From positions 2,232,001-2,296,000 of the forward strand of contig OZ257136.1 in NCBI GenBank assembly GCA_965278995.1: a stretch of DNA of 64,000 nt, written 5' to 3'. The translations under genes and the position numbers were made by a program. A model generated the notes under the pieces. That model did not search any database. It worked only from the letters and a program-made list of their open reading frames with translations, and was not told where the DNA came from. The stretch comes from JADJYF01 sp965278995 (lineage in GTDB: Bacteria > Pseudomonadota > Gammaproteobacteria > Ga0077536). Shown in pieces: positions 1 through 8,714 of this stretch. Numbering within the stretch: the stretch's first letter is position 1; the number at the start of each line of letters is the position of its first letter.

Positions 1-1096
1 CAATGGGAAACACCGCAATGCGATACCATAGATCGGCGCGAAAACGCCCTTCCTGCACCATCGTCGGCAGATCGCGATGCGTCGCCGCGACAACTCGTAC
101 GTCGACATGCACGACTTCTTCGCCGCCAACGCGATGAAACAGACCGTCCTGCAGGACCCGCAGCAGCCGCACTTGCGCTGCGCCCGGCAACTCGCCGATT
201 TCGTCGAGAAACAGCGTTCCGCCATCGGCGCGCTCGAACCAGCCACGGCGGCGCGCACTGGCGCCGGTAAAACTGCCGCGCTCGTGGCCGAACAACTCTG
301 AATCGATCAGTTCTTCGGCAATCGCGCCGCAATTGACGCGGATGAACGGTCTGCCCGCGCGTGGTGAGCCGGTATGGATTTCACGCGCCACCACTTCCTT
401 GCCCGATCCGGTTTCGCCAAGCAACAGTACCGGCAGATCGGCCGCCCGCACCTGTTGAACGCGCGCCATGACCTCGACCAGACCGGCATCATGCCCAACC
501 ACGCGGTCATCGTCATCGCGTCCCAGCCGTTCGAGCAGCCGGTCACGCTCGATGTCGGCGGCTTCACGAAGCTGCATCAGCTCATGCAGACGCTGATGAT
601 TCTCGAGTGCTGCGGCTATCGGGTCGAGCAACGTTGCCAGGGCGTCGAAATCGAGTATGGCGCTGGACGGCGTACTCAGGAGGAACAGGCCACGCGTCCC
701 GTGCTCGCAGGCCAGACCACCGATACAGGACACACCGCCAGCGAACATCGAGCGTAGAAACGGGAGCTGTCGAACGCAGCTGTCGAAAGGCACCATGCGC
801 CGGTCGGCGATCCAGTTCCCTAATGCGCCGGTCTGTACTGGCTCCAGGATCTGGCGCCAGGGCACGAGTTCGGAACCTGCACTGTCGGCCAGTTTGTCAA
901 TGATGCCGCGATTGATATCGACCAGGTGTACCTGGAGGCTGACCCGCCCGAGACTCGCTTCCAGCAGACCGGCGAGGTTACGGAGCGAGATGTCGAGTTC
1001 GATATGCCGGCAGGCTTCGCGCCAGATCTCGGTGAGCGGCAGGGTTGTCAGTGGCATGGTCTCCCGGTTCATCTTCTGGCCCCAAGCAAACTTCAT
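1..1096 (-). CDS. sigma-54-dependent transcriptional activator (GAF + AAA+), partial
   Basis: An NtrC-family activator that would remodel sigma-54 RNA polymerase by ATP hydrolysis. The minus frame is open from about 1096 to the left edge, so the C-terminal part of AAA+ and the expected Fis-type DNA-binding domain are missing. About 190 N-terminal residues look like a GAF sensor domain. The AAA+ core begins with Walker A GETGSGKE near residue 226, then the sigma-54 contact loop as GSFTGA (usually GAFTGA) near residue 274 and Walker B GTLFLDEIGE. Start candidates are ATG 1096 and ATG 1072 in the same frame; neither has an ideal ribosome site. It is divergent from the porin-sulfate transport operon, which has a sigma-54-type promoter, so local control is likely. 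The ligand of the GAF domain cannot be read from sequence. Confidence 0.9.
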   Translation of the reverse strand, partial: MKFAWGQKMNRETMPLTTLPLTEIWREACRHIELDISLRNLAGLLEASLGRVSLQVHLVDINRGIIDKLADSAGSELVPWRQILEPVQTGALGNWIADRRMVPFDSCVRQLPFLRSMFAGGVSCIGGLACEHGTRGLFLLSTPSSAILDFDALATLLDPIAAALENHQRLHELMQLREAADIERDRLLERLGRDDDDRVVGHDAGLVEVMARVQQVRAADLPVLLLGETGSGKEVVAREIHTGSPRAGRPFIRVNCGAIAEELIDSELFGHERGSFTGASARRRGWFERADGGTLFLDEIGELPGAAQVRLLRVLQDGLFHRVGGEEVVHVDVRVVAATHRDLPTMVQEGRFRADLWYRIAVFPI

Positions 1097-1183
1097 GCAC
1101 GAATCGTCTGCTCTCCGGTTGAGGCCGAGCAGGCAGTCGAACTAGGCTAGAACATTGTCATAGGAACCCAGCATATTTCACAG

Positions 1184-1196
1184 AATATACAATATT
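1184..1196. promoter_or_regulatory. AT-rich palindrome, possible activator binding site
   Basis: AATAT-ACA-ATATT lies in the AT-rich divergent intergenic region, about 100 bp upstream of the -24/-12 element. This is the usual distance for a sigma-54 activator site. The palindrome is seen directly; its use as an operator is inference. Confidence 0.3.
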
Positions 1197-1296
1197 TACT
1201 GGATATCCATCTTATTTGGTTGTTTATACCGAATTACCATGACCTATGGCCGCGAAATATTCGCCTCAATCCTGTAATCCCACAGTCTGCTCTGCT

Positions 1297-1312
1297 TGGC
1301 TTGAGACTTGCT
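1297..1312 (+). promoter_or_regulatory. sigma-54 (-24/-12) promoter
   Basis: TGGCTTGAGACTTGCT matches the sigma-54 consensus TGGCACG-N4-TTGCW except at two positions, with exact GG-N10-GC spacing. Transcription would start near 1322, so the downstream gene should start after that point. A sigma-54 activator gene lies directly upstream on the other strand. Confidence 0.7.
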
Positions 1313-1357
1313 GCATTGCCATGCTCAGACCTCCGTACGACTCGTGCCATCTCAGAC

Positions 1358-2851
1358 ATGCCCCCGCCAGTCTCTGTAGTCTCCTACCAACCTGCGGCCA
1401 GGCGCCCCTGCCTGCAGCGCCGGACTATCAGGGCTCTGCCTAAAGAATCTCTGAGTAAGTCCATCCTGCGGGCCGGCCAGGCTATCACCGGCCTGCTCGT
1501 CGTTGGACTCCTCACCCACTCAGTGGCGGCAAGCGCAGCGCTGCAGAACGATTACGTCGAGCGTCGCAGTTACGGTACGACCCGCGAGCCGGAGCCGCCG
1601 CGTTACGTTCGCCGGCTCGATCAAGCGGGTGGCCCCACCTATGCTCAGTTCAGCTGGCTCGACCTGGGCTTCGATCACCGCTCGCGATTCGAATACCGTC
1701 GCAACGACTTCCGCCGCGCCCGCGCTACGCTGGACACACCGCTGCTGTTGCGCACACGTGCCTATCTCGGCGTGCATGATCGCTTCGATCCTTTCCGATT
1801 CCGCCTCGAGCTTGCCGACTCGCGACGCTACTTTGGCAAGTTCCCGCGTGACGATCGCGATTTCAACGAATTCGAGTTCATTCAAGCGGCCGCCGAATTG
1901 TATTTCGCCGATGCACTCGGTCAGGACCGCCCGCTGCGTGTCGAAGGTGGGCGTCTTGCTTTCGAATACCTCGACCGCCGCCTGCTGGCGCGCAATGAGT
2001 GGCGAAATACGGCCAACAACTTTCAAGGCCTGCGCGTCACTCTCGGGCAGGAACGCAACGATTGGCAGATCGAGCTGCTGGCAGTGCAACCGCTCGAGCG
2101 CCTGCTCTCGGATCAGGATCGTGCGAGCGCCGGCGAGACTGTCTACGGTGTCGTCGGCAACTGGCGTCGCTGGTCGGAATGGATCACGCTGCAACCCTAC
2201 TATCTGCTGCTCGAGCAAAACGCGCGCGACGGAATCGCCGCGCGCCACATCCATGCACCTGCCCTGCGCGCCTACAGCGTGCTTGGCGACACCGGCTTCG
2301 ATCTCGATCTCGATCTCATGCTGCAACTCGGCCAGAGCGCTGGTCAACGGCACCGCGCGTTGGGCCTGACCGTGGAAGTCGGCTATACCGCTGCGCTGCC
2401 CTGGGCGCCGCGATTCAGCACCTTCTACGGCTACGCCAGCGGTGATCGGGATCCGGACGACAACCGCAACCAGCGCTTCGAACGCTTCTTCGGCTTTGCC
2501 CGACCTTGGTCGAGTAACGACTACATCCAGTGGGAAAATCTGCGTGCGACCAAGGCACATGTCGAAATCCAGCCGACTGCCGACTTTCGCCTGGATGCAA
2601 CCCTCAGCGGCTATTGGCTGGCAAGCGATACCGACCGCTGGAACAACGGGCATTTGCGCGACCGCGATGGGCGTAGCGGGAGCTTCATCGGTCATGAATT
2701 CGATGTCCGGCTTCGCTATGTGTTGGCACCGCATGTCGATACCGTGATCGGCTACGCACTGTTCCGCCCCGGTGGCTTCACGCGCGCCAACGGCCGCAAT
2801 GACGATTCACACTTTGTCTATGTCGAGCTCGATCTGACGGCGTTCCGTTGA
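1358..2851 (+). CDS. alginate-export (AlgE-like) outer-membrane porin
   Basis: A beta-barrel outer-membrane protein of the alginate export family. The body is rich in alternating aromatic and charged strands (for example FDHRSRFEYRRND and RVEGGRLAFEYLDRR), as expected for a narrow anion channel. A hydrophobic signal segment ending near SVAASA precedes it. The frame is open back to 1220, but that would put the start upstream of the predicted transcription start near 1322. ATG 1358 is used here; a start closer to the signal peptide, such as CTG 1451, is possible. The stop overlaps a TTG codon just ahead of the sulfate-binding protein gene, so it is probably the first gene of the sulfate operon and may admit sulfate or organosulfur anions (inference). 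Confidence 0.75.
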   Translation: MPPPVSVVSYQPAARRPCLQRRTIRALPKESLSKSILRAGQAITGLLVVGLLTHSVAASAALQNDYVERRSYGTTREPEPPRYVRRLDQAGGPTYAQFSWLDLGFDHRSRFEYRRNDFRRARATLDTPLLLRTRAYLGVHDRFDPFRFRLELADSRRYFGKFPRDDRDFNEFEFIQAAAELYFADALGQDRPLRVEGGRLAFEYLDRRLLARNEWRNTANNFQGLRVTLGQERNDWQIELLAVQPLERLLSDQDRASAGETVYGVVGNWRRWSEWITLQPYYLLLEQNARDGIAARHIHAPALRAYSVLGDTGFDLDLDLMLQLGQSAGQRHRALGLTVEVGYTAALPWAPRFSTFYGYASGDRDPDDNRNQRFERFFGFARPWSSNDYIQWENLRATKAHVEIQPTADFRLDATLSGYWLASDTDRWNNGHLRDRDGRSGSFIGHEFDVRLRYVLAPHVDTVIGYALFRPGGFTRANGRNDDSHFVYVELDLTAFR

Positions 2852-2898
2852 ACGCAGCGCGCCTTTCAACCGTTTTTCCCAATCAGGAAACCAAGCTC

Positions 2899-3957
2899 AT
2901 GAAGCCCAGAACTCTCACCTTGTTGCGCACACTGGTCGCCCTGGCCTCGCTGTGCGGAACAGCTGTGACGCCCGCAGCTGAGTTGCTGAATGTGTCGTAT
3001 GACCCGACGCGCGAGTTCTATAAGGCCTACAACGAAGCGTTCGCCAGATACTGGCTAAAGGAACGCGGCGAGACGGTCACTATCAATCAGTCGCACGGCG
3101 GCAGCGGCAAACAGGCGCGCGCAGTCATCGACGGTCTTGCCGCCGATGTCGTCACGCTGGCTTTGTCGTATGACATCGACGAGATCAGCGCACGCGGCGC
3201 ACTGCTTCCCGCCGATTGGCAGCAACGCCTGCCTGACGGCAGCACACCGTACACGTCAACCATCGTGCTGCTCGTTCGTAAAGGGAATCCGAAAAGCATT
3301 CACGACTGGGCCGATCTCGTAAAACCGGGCGTCGAAGTCATCACGCCGAATCCCAAAACCTCGGGTGGCGCACGTTGGAATTATCTGGCGGCGTGGGCTT
3401 ATGCACTCAAGCACGAACTCGGCGATCTGGCCAGGCTCGGCGATCCCGCCGCCGCCGGCGCTGTCAGCGCGGCTCAAGACAAGGCTCGCGCGTTCGTCTC
3501 CGCGCTTTACCACAACGTTCCGGTACTCGACTCCGGAGCGCGCGGCTCGACGACCACGTTTGTTCAACGCGGCATTGGTGATGTGTTCGTCACCTGGGAA
3601 AACGAGGCATTTCTGGCGCTCGAAGAGCTAGGCCCGGATCAATTCGAAATCGTGGTGCCATCGGTCAGCATACTCACGGAACCACCGGTGGCGTTGATCG
3701 ACAAAGTTGCCGACAAGCACGGCACGCGCGCGCTGGCCGAGGCATATCTGCAGTATCTCTACTCGCCTACCGGCCAGGCGCTTGCCGCGAAGCATTACTT
3801 CCGACCGCGTGACCCGCTCTCGGCGGCACCAGCGGACCTCGCACGCCTACCGACACTCGAACTTGTCACCGTTGATGCCGTATTCGGCGGTTGGCAGGCA
3901 GCTCAGCATACGCATTTCGCGGATGGTGGCATTTTCGATCAGATCTTCTCGCAGTAA
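2899..3957 (+). CDS. sbp: sulfate ABC transporter periplasmic binding protein
   Basis: Binds sulfate or thiosulfate in the periplasm and delivers it to the CysTWA importer. It has a Sec signal peptide (MKPRTLTLLRTLVALAS, cleavage near TPAAE) and then the family start ELLNVSYDPTREFY. The sulfate-site stretch INQSHGGSGKQARAV and the TSGGARWNYLAAWAY region are typical of Sbp/CysP. Its 352 residues are the usual size. ATG 2899 is preferred over an in-frame TTG at 2848 because AGGAAA lies at 2885-2890 and the signal peptide then begins at once. It sits between the porin and cysT. Whether it is Sbp (sulfate) or CysP (thiosulfate) cannot be settled by eye. Confidence 0.93.
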   Translation: MKPRTLTLLRTLVALASLCGTAVTPAAELLNVSYDPTREFYKAYNEAFARYWLKERGETVTINQSHGGSGKQARAVIDGLAADVVTLALSYDIDEISARGALLPADWQQRLPDGSTPYTSTIVLLVRKGNPKSIHDWADLVKPGVEVITPNPKTSGGARWNYLAAWAYALKHELGDLARLGDPAAAGAVSAAQDKARAFVSALYHNVPVLDSGARGSTTTFVQRGIGDVFVTWENEAFLALEELGPDQFEIVVPSVSILTEPPVALIDKVADKHGTRALAEAYLQYLYSPTGQALAAKHYFRPRDPLSAAPADLARLPTLELVTVDAVFGGWQAAQHTHFADGGIFDQIFSQ

Positions 3958-3993
3958 GATGCGCGCCGTATCCGGCTCAGTGACGATCGCGAA

Positions 3994-4830
3994 ATGAAAG
4001 CCCAACAACCCAGTACGCGCGTCCTTCCCGGCTTCGGGCTCAGCCTTGGGTATACCGTCGGCTACTTGAGCCTGATAGTGCTGCTGCCACTCGCCGCACT
4101 AGTCTGGCGCGCGAGCGGTCTCGGGCTGGAAGGCTTCTGGGCAGTGATTCATACACCGCGCGTCGTTGCTGCGTTCAAGCTGACCTTCGGTGCCTCGTTG
4201 ATCGCAGCACTCATCAACACGGTGTTCGGCTTCGTCGTCGCCTGGAGTCTGGTGCGCTACGAATTCCCGGGTCGACGCCTGTTCGATGCGATGGTCGACC
4301 TGCCATTCGCGTTGCCGACCGCGGTCTCGGGCATCGCCTTGACCACGCTGTACGCACCGTCGGGTTGGCTCGGCAGCCTGCTCGTCCCGCTCGGGATCAA
4401 GGCCGCGTTCACCCCGCTCGGTGTCGTCATCGCCCTGACCTTCATCGGTCTGCCGTTCGTGGTACGCACCCTGCAACCGGCACTGGAAGATCTCGATCAC
4501 GATATGGAAGAAGCTGCCGCGAGTCTCGGCGCGAGCCGTCTGCAAACGCTGATCCGTGTTCTTGCGCCGCTGTTGATACCAGCCACGCTTACGGGTTTTA
4601 CGCTCGCCTTCGCCCGTGCGCTCGGCGAATATGGCTCGGTCATTTTCATCAGTGGCAATCTGCCGCTGAAAACCGAGATCCTGCCGCTCCTGATCATCGC
4701 CAAGCTGGAACAGTACGATTACGCCGGTGCGACGGCCATTGGAACCCTGATGCTTGTTCTGTCGTTCGTCTTTCTGCTTGTCATCAATCTGCTGCAGGCG
4801 TGGGCACGACGCCATCGGACAGGTCTGTGA
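3994..4830 (+). CDS. cysT: sulfate ABC transporter permease CysT (CysU)
   Basis: One of the two inner-membrane permeases of the sulfate/thiosulfate importer. Its 278 residues have six hydrophobic segments and the family signature MVDLPFALPTAVSGIAL. The EAA loop that docks the ATPase reads EEAAASLGASRLQTLIRVLAP. It follows sbp by 36 bp, and its stop overlaps the GTG start of cysW (GTGA), which implies translational coupling. Confidence 0.95.
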   Translation: MKAQQPSTRVLPGFGLSLGYTVGYLSLIVLLPLAALVWRASGLGLEGFWAVIHTPRVVAAFKLTFGASLIAALINTVFGFVVAWSLVRYEFPGRRLFDAMVDLPFALPTAVSGIALTTLYAPSGWLGSLLVPLGIKAAFTPLGVVIALTFIGLPFVVRTLQPALEDLDHDMEEAAASLGASRLQTLIRVLAPLLIPATLTGFTLAFARALGEYGSVIFISGNLPLKTEILPLLIIAKLEQYDYAGATAIGTLMLVLSFVFLLVINLLQAWARRHRTGL

Positions 4831-5714
4831 ACGCCACTACCGAGACCTTTCGGCAGCACGCTGCAACACCGTACCGGCCACTCGCGACTACCACCGAGTC
4901 GAACCCGGTACGCTGGGCGCTGATCGTGATTTCAGTGGCCTTTCTGGCCCTGTTCCTTCTGCTGCCACTGGTCGCCGTGTTCACCGAGGCGCTGCGTAAA
5001 GGCGTCGGCGTCTATCTGGCAAGCTTCAACGACGCTGACGCACTCGCTGCGGTCGAGTTGACCTTCATCGTTGCCGCCATCAGCGTCCCCTGCAATCTCG
5101 TCTTTGGCCTGGCCGCGGCCTGGGCCATCGCACGGTTCGAGTTCCGCGGTAAACAGTTGCTGGTCACGCTGATCGACCTGCCGTTCGCTGTCTCGCCGGT
5201 AGTCAGTGGACTGATCTATATCCTGCTGTTCGGTGCGCACGGCTGGTTCGGCGCGTGGCTGATCGAGCACGATCTGCAGGTCATCTTCGCCGTGCCCGGC
5301 ATCGTACTCGCCACGATCTTCGTCACCTTCCCGTTCGTCGCGCGTGAAGTGATCCCACTCATGCAGGAACAGGGCAGCGACGAAGAGCTTGCCGCACTGA
5401 CGCTCGGCGCGAGCGGCTGGCAGACGTTTTTCCGCGTCACGCTGCCCAAAGTGAAATGGGCGGTGCTGTATGGCGTGATACTCAGCAATGCGCGCGCGAT
5501 GGGCGAGTTTGGCGCCGTCTCGGTCGTCAGCGGTCATATCCGCGGCCAGACCAATACGCTACCGCTGCATATCGAGATCCTCTACAACGAATACAACTTC
5601 GTCGCGGCGTTCGCTATGGCCTCGCTGCTCGCGCTGCTCGCCTTGTTGACGCTGGTCTTGAAGCGTCTGGTCGAATGGCGTGGCGAAGTGGCTCGTAACG
5701 CCACAGCAATCTGA
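4827..5714 (+). CDS. cysW: sulfate ABC transporter permease CysW
   Basis: Second permease of the sulfate importer, 295 residues. It has the CysW signature LIDLPFAVSPVVSGLIYIL, an EAA loop EELAALTLGASGWQTFFRV and the late motif ARAMGEFGAVSVVSGHI. The GTG start at 4827 overlaps the cysT stop by four bases and has ACAGG just upstream. The frame stays open far upstream inside cysT, but those residues lack permease character. Confidence 0.95.
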   Translation: MNATTETFRQHAATPYRPLATTTESNPVRWALIVISVAFLALFLLLPLVAVFTEALRKGVGVYLASFNDADALAAVELTFIVAAISVPCNLVFGLAAAWAIARFEFRGKQLLVTLIDLPFAVSPVVSGLIYILLFGAHGWFGAWLIEHDLQVIFAVPGIVLATIFVTFPFVAREVIPLMQEQGSDEELAALTLGASGWQTFFRVTLPKVKWAVLYGVILSNARAMGEFGAVSVVSGHIRGQTNTLPLHIEILYNEYNFVAAFAMASLLALLALLTLVLKRLVEWRGEVARNATAI

Positions 5715-5737
5715 ACCACCGCCGCGAGTAATCAACG

Positions 5738-6817
5738 ATGAGCATCGAAGTCCGCAGCATCAATAAACAGTATGGCGGCGTGGTTGCGCTCAGAAATGTC
5801 AGTCTGACAGTTCCGACCGGCAGTCTTGTAGCTCTGCTTGGCCCATCTGGTTCGGGTAAGACCACGCTGCTTCGCATCATTGCCGGACTCGAGCAGGCCG
5901 ATGACAGCACCGGCAGCATCCTGTTCCACGAAGAGGACGTCGCACACACGCCGGTGCGTGAACGTCAGGTTGGTTTCGTCTTCCAGCATTACGCGCTGTT
6001 TCGGCATATGAGCGTGTTCGAGAACGTCGCTTTCGGTCTGCGAGTAAAGCCGCGGTCAATCCGCCCGAGCGAGAGTGAGATAGCGAATCGCGTCCACGAA
6101 CTGCTGCAACTCGTTCAGCTCGACGGCATGGCAGCACGCTTACCGAACCAGTTATCAGGCGGGCAACGGCAACGCGTCGCACTGGCGCGCGCGCTGGCCG
6201 TCGAGCCACGCGTGCTGCTGCTGGACGAACCTTTCGGCGCGCTCGATGCCAAAGTCCGCAAGGAATTGCGCAGCTGGTTGCGCCGCCTGCACGACGACCT
6301 GCACGTGACCAGTGTGTTTGTTACGCACGACCAGGACGAAGCACTGGAGGTTGCCGACGAGGTGGTCGTGATGAATGCCGGGCAGATCGAGCAGATCGGC
6401 ACGCCGGACGAGGTCTTTCATCATCCGCAGACCGAGTTCGTGATGCGCTTCCTCGGCGAGGTCAACAGTTTTCACGGCCGCATCGATGGCGGAAGGGTGC
6501 ACTTCGGTCCGATGGAACTGCCCTATCCGCACGAGCATCAACAGGTCTCAGGCGCCGCCAGCATCTACGTGCGACCTCACGATGTCACTATCGACATCAG
6601 CAGTGGCGGTCAACCGGCAATGTCAGCGCGCATCGAGCGCATTCACTCAGCGGGCGCTGCCGTGCGCGTCGAACTGCGAACCGAGTCCGGTCAGCTGCTC
6701 GCCGCGGAATTATCGCAGGAGCGTTTTCTCAGCATGAAGCTTGCGCCAGGCGGCACGGTCTACCTGCGTCCACGCCACATCCGGGTCTTCGCCGACGACA
6801 CGCACCACGCGTCGTGA
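5738..6817 (+). CDS. cysA: sulfate ABC transporter ATP-binding protein CysA
   Basis: Cytoplasmic ATPase that powers CysTW. It carries Walker A GPSGSGKTT near residue 32, signature LSGGQRQRVALARAL near residue 135, Walker B and D-loop LLLDEPFGALD, and the switch histidine in FVTHDQDEA. The C-terminal ~120 residues form the regulatory beta domain typical of CysA. Its 359 residues are normal. It follows cysW by 23 bp and ends the operon; the gene on the opposite strand stops three bases later. Confidence 0.96.
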   Translation: MSIEVRSINKQYGGVVALRNVSLTVPTGSLVALLGPSGSGKTTLLRIIAGLEQADDSTGSILFHEEDVAHTPVRERQVGFVFQHYALFRHMSVFENVAFGLRVKPRSIRPSESEIANRVHELLQLVQLDGMAARLPNQLSGGQRQRVALARALAVEPRVLLLDEPFGALDAKVRKELRSWLRRLHDDLHVTSVFVTHDQDEALEVADEVVVMNAGQIEQIGTPDEVFHHPQTEFVMRFLGEVNSFHGRIDGGRVHFGPMELPYPHEHQQVSGAASIYVRPHDVTIDISSGGQPAMSARIERIHSAGAAVRVELRTESGQLLAAELSQERFLSMKLAPGGTVYLRPRHIRVFADDTHHAS

Positions 6818-6820
6818 GTA

Positions 6821-8398
6821 TCAAACGATAGGCGTATCGATTATCGCCATCGGTCGATCGCGCAGATGATCGACAATGCAGAAAAATCCGAAAGGAGCGT
6901 TGGTTTCGTTGAGTAACTGGTGTGCTTCCAGTGGTGCGATGAATGCCACATCGTTGACCTTGAGTGGCGTGCGCTGACCGGCTCGCAGCAATACGCCTTC
7001 GCCGCGCGCACCGATCACGATGTGGCCGTGCACGTGGCGCTCAAAACTGGAATAACCGCCGGCCTCGACTTCAAAGTAGCGCAGATCGGTTCGCGTCATC
7101 TCGCTGAACTTGCCAACCAGCTCGACCCTTCGCACACCTTTGAAGGCCAGATCGGCCGCGTCTTTGTACGGGCTGCTGTCGCGACCCGACCACTCGTGAT
7201 CGGGTGTCGCTGCCAGTTGGTACCCAGCAGCTGGGACGCGCGGAACTGCAGGATCGACCAGTCGTTCATGCGTATCGGCGCGGATTGCGTCGAGAAAAAG
7301 CCGCGTCGCAGCGGCGGTATCTGTCGATAGCCCGAGCAGCGATCCACCGACCAGCAGCACGCTGTCATTACCGTAGATGTCGATGAGTTCGGGTACACGT
7401 TCGATCGTCATGCCACCAGCAGGCGACGGCCAGGCCGACCTGCACGCACCGAGCGGCGCGCGCAGCTGTGCCGCGATATTCCTGCCGTCCGCTATCGTGA
7501 ATGGGAAGCGACCGCCGGGATGCGGAAAGATCGAGATGTCCGCGCCGGCCAGGCGAAACAGGCTGCCCCACAGCACACCGGGAGCGAAGCCGTGCGTCCC
7601 ATTCGCGCCTTCGAGACTGGTCAGCCCGGGATGCGCCATGATCACGAGCGGATAGCGCGCGGCCAGCGCTCGCACCGTTTCGAGACCAGCGACCATCGGA
7701 CAAATCAACAGACCGGCCATGCCGCTTGCGGCCGCGAATTCGAAGCAGCGTTCGAGGTCGGCCAGGCGCGCGCTGGCATGCGGTAGATACAGGCAACGTC
7801 GGCCAGTCGCTGCATTGACTTCTCCGACAGCTGCATGGCAATGCTCGGCACGACGTTTGAACGACTCGAAATCATCGGCCAGATTCTGATCGTCCTTGAC
7901 CAGATCGCCACCGCCACGGGCGAAGTCGGCTGCAAGGCGGGCCAACTGGGAGACACCGACACCGCGCGGTTTGAGTGCGGTCGCCAGCAGCGGCCGCCCG
8001 TAGACGCCGGTCAACGCGCGCACACCGTCGACACCGAAGCGCGGCCCCGCGAATGTGTTCAACAGACTGTCCGGCAGACTGAAATCAACCAGGCGCGTTT
8101 CCGCCAGCAGCGAGGCATTGCCAAACAGCAGATTGAGAATGGCCGGGAACTGGGCATCGAATCCGCTCAAAGGATAGGCGACCGTGACAGCGTGCCGTTG
8201 CGCCGAGGCATCCGTCGGGACAATCTGTTCGACCCGCCCGACAACGTCGCGCAGAACGTCGCAGTCGGTCACCAGCGATTCTGGCAGCTCGACCGTCTGT
8301 TCGTAGGCAATCCGGCGCGCCGCCAGCGCCGCTGCTGCCGCTGTTCCAGTAACCTCGTAGGTTGCGCGTAGCGTATCGGTGGAAGTATTCGTAGTCAT
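6821..8398 (-). CDS. RuBisCO-like protein fused to a C-terminal cupin
   Basis: Residues ~1-395 form a form IV RuBisCO large-chain fold. The active-site strand reads GGGDLVKDDQ: Lys168 and Asp170 match the carbamylated lysine and first acidic ligand of RuBisCO, while the second acidic ligand is Gln171. The KPK motif is KPR (143-145) and loop 6 is GGSLLGL (351-357) without the catalytic lysine, so it is unlikely to fix CO2. Residues ~425-515 are a single cupin: HVHGH (455-459) and PLEAHQLLN (489-497) give the metal histidines. In R. rubrum separate RLP and cupin proteins convert methylthioribulose 1-phosphate to deoxyxylulose phosphate and methanethiol; this fusion may do both (inference). ATG 8398 is used because it puts the RuBisCO N-terminus (LRATYEV) first and has GAGAG upstream. 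Neighbours concern sulfur. Confidence 0.88.
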   Translation of the reverse strand: MTTNTSTDTLRATYEVTGTAAAAALAARRIAYEQTVELPESLVTDCDVLRDVVGRVEQIVPTDASAQRHAVTVAYPLSGFDAQFPAILNLLFGNASLLAETRLVDFSLPDSLLNTFAGPRFGVDGVRALTGVYGRPLLATALKPRGVGVSQLARLAADFARGGGDLVKDDQNLADDFESFKRRAEHCHAAVGEVNAATGRRCLYLPHASARLADLERCFEFAAASGMAGLLICPMVAGLETVRALAARYPLVIMAHPGLTSLEGANGTHGFAPGVLWGSLFRLAGADISIFPHPGGRFPFTIADGRNIAAQLRAPLGACRSAWPSPAGGMTIERVPELIDIYGNDSVLLVGGSLLGLSTDTAAATRLFLDAIRADTHERLVDPAVPRVPAAGYQLAATPDHEWSGRDSSPYKDAADLAFKGVRRVELVGKFSEMTRTDLRYFEVEAGGYSSFERHVHGHIVIGARGEGVLLRAGQRTPLKVNDVAFIAPLEAHQLLNETNAPFGFFCIVDHLRDRPMAIIDTPIV

Positions 8399-8714
8399 CG
8401 GACTCTCGCAACGAAGGGGCCAGGGCATTTGCGGCGCGAGTGTAACGCAAGGCAGGATTGGCGACACGTCGTGCTGGATGAGCATCGGTTCAACTGGCTC
8501 AACTGGCTCATCCAGCGCTTCGCTGCCAGGCGTGCAACCGCAATACCTATCGATTCACGGTGCATCCCATCCAGTAAATATGCTTTAGCACCCATGCGCA
8601 AACGCGGGTACTTGGATATGTGCTCGATTATCCCGTTGCTGGGTTCTGCAAGACGCTGATTTATCTGCGGTCAGCCTGCTGGCATCCTTCATGCTCTATG
8701 CGTAGTCACGGGCA
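8399..8714. other. intergenic region, divergent promoter zone
   Basis: 316 bp between the RLP-cupin gene and the DUF2292 gene. A short tandem repeat of TCAACTGGC lies near 8489-8508. I see no RNA gene, strong hairpin or clear regulator site. The minus frame of the RLP gene is open to 8485, but the added residues do not look like RuBisCO. Confidence 0.5.

Noticed and set aside
1220..1357. N-terminal extension of the porin gene from ATG 1220
   Set aside because: It lies upstream of the predicted sigma-54 transcription start and puts about 75 non-hydrophobic residues before the signal peptide.
8489..8508. Tandem TCAACTGGC repeat as a regulatory site
   Set aside because: Only two short copies, not palindromic, and within the region where the RLP frame is still open; probably chance.
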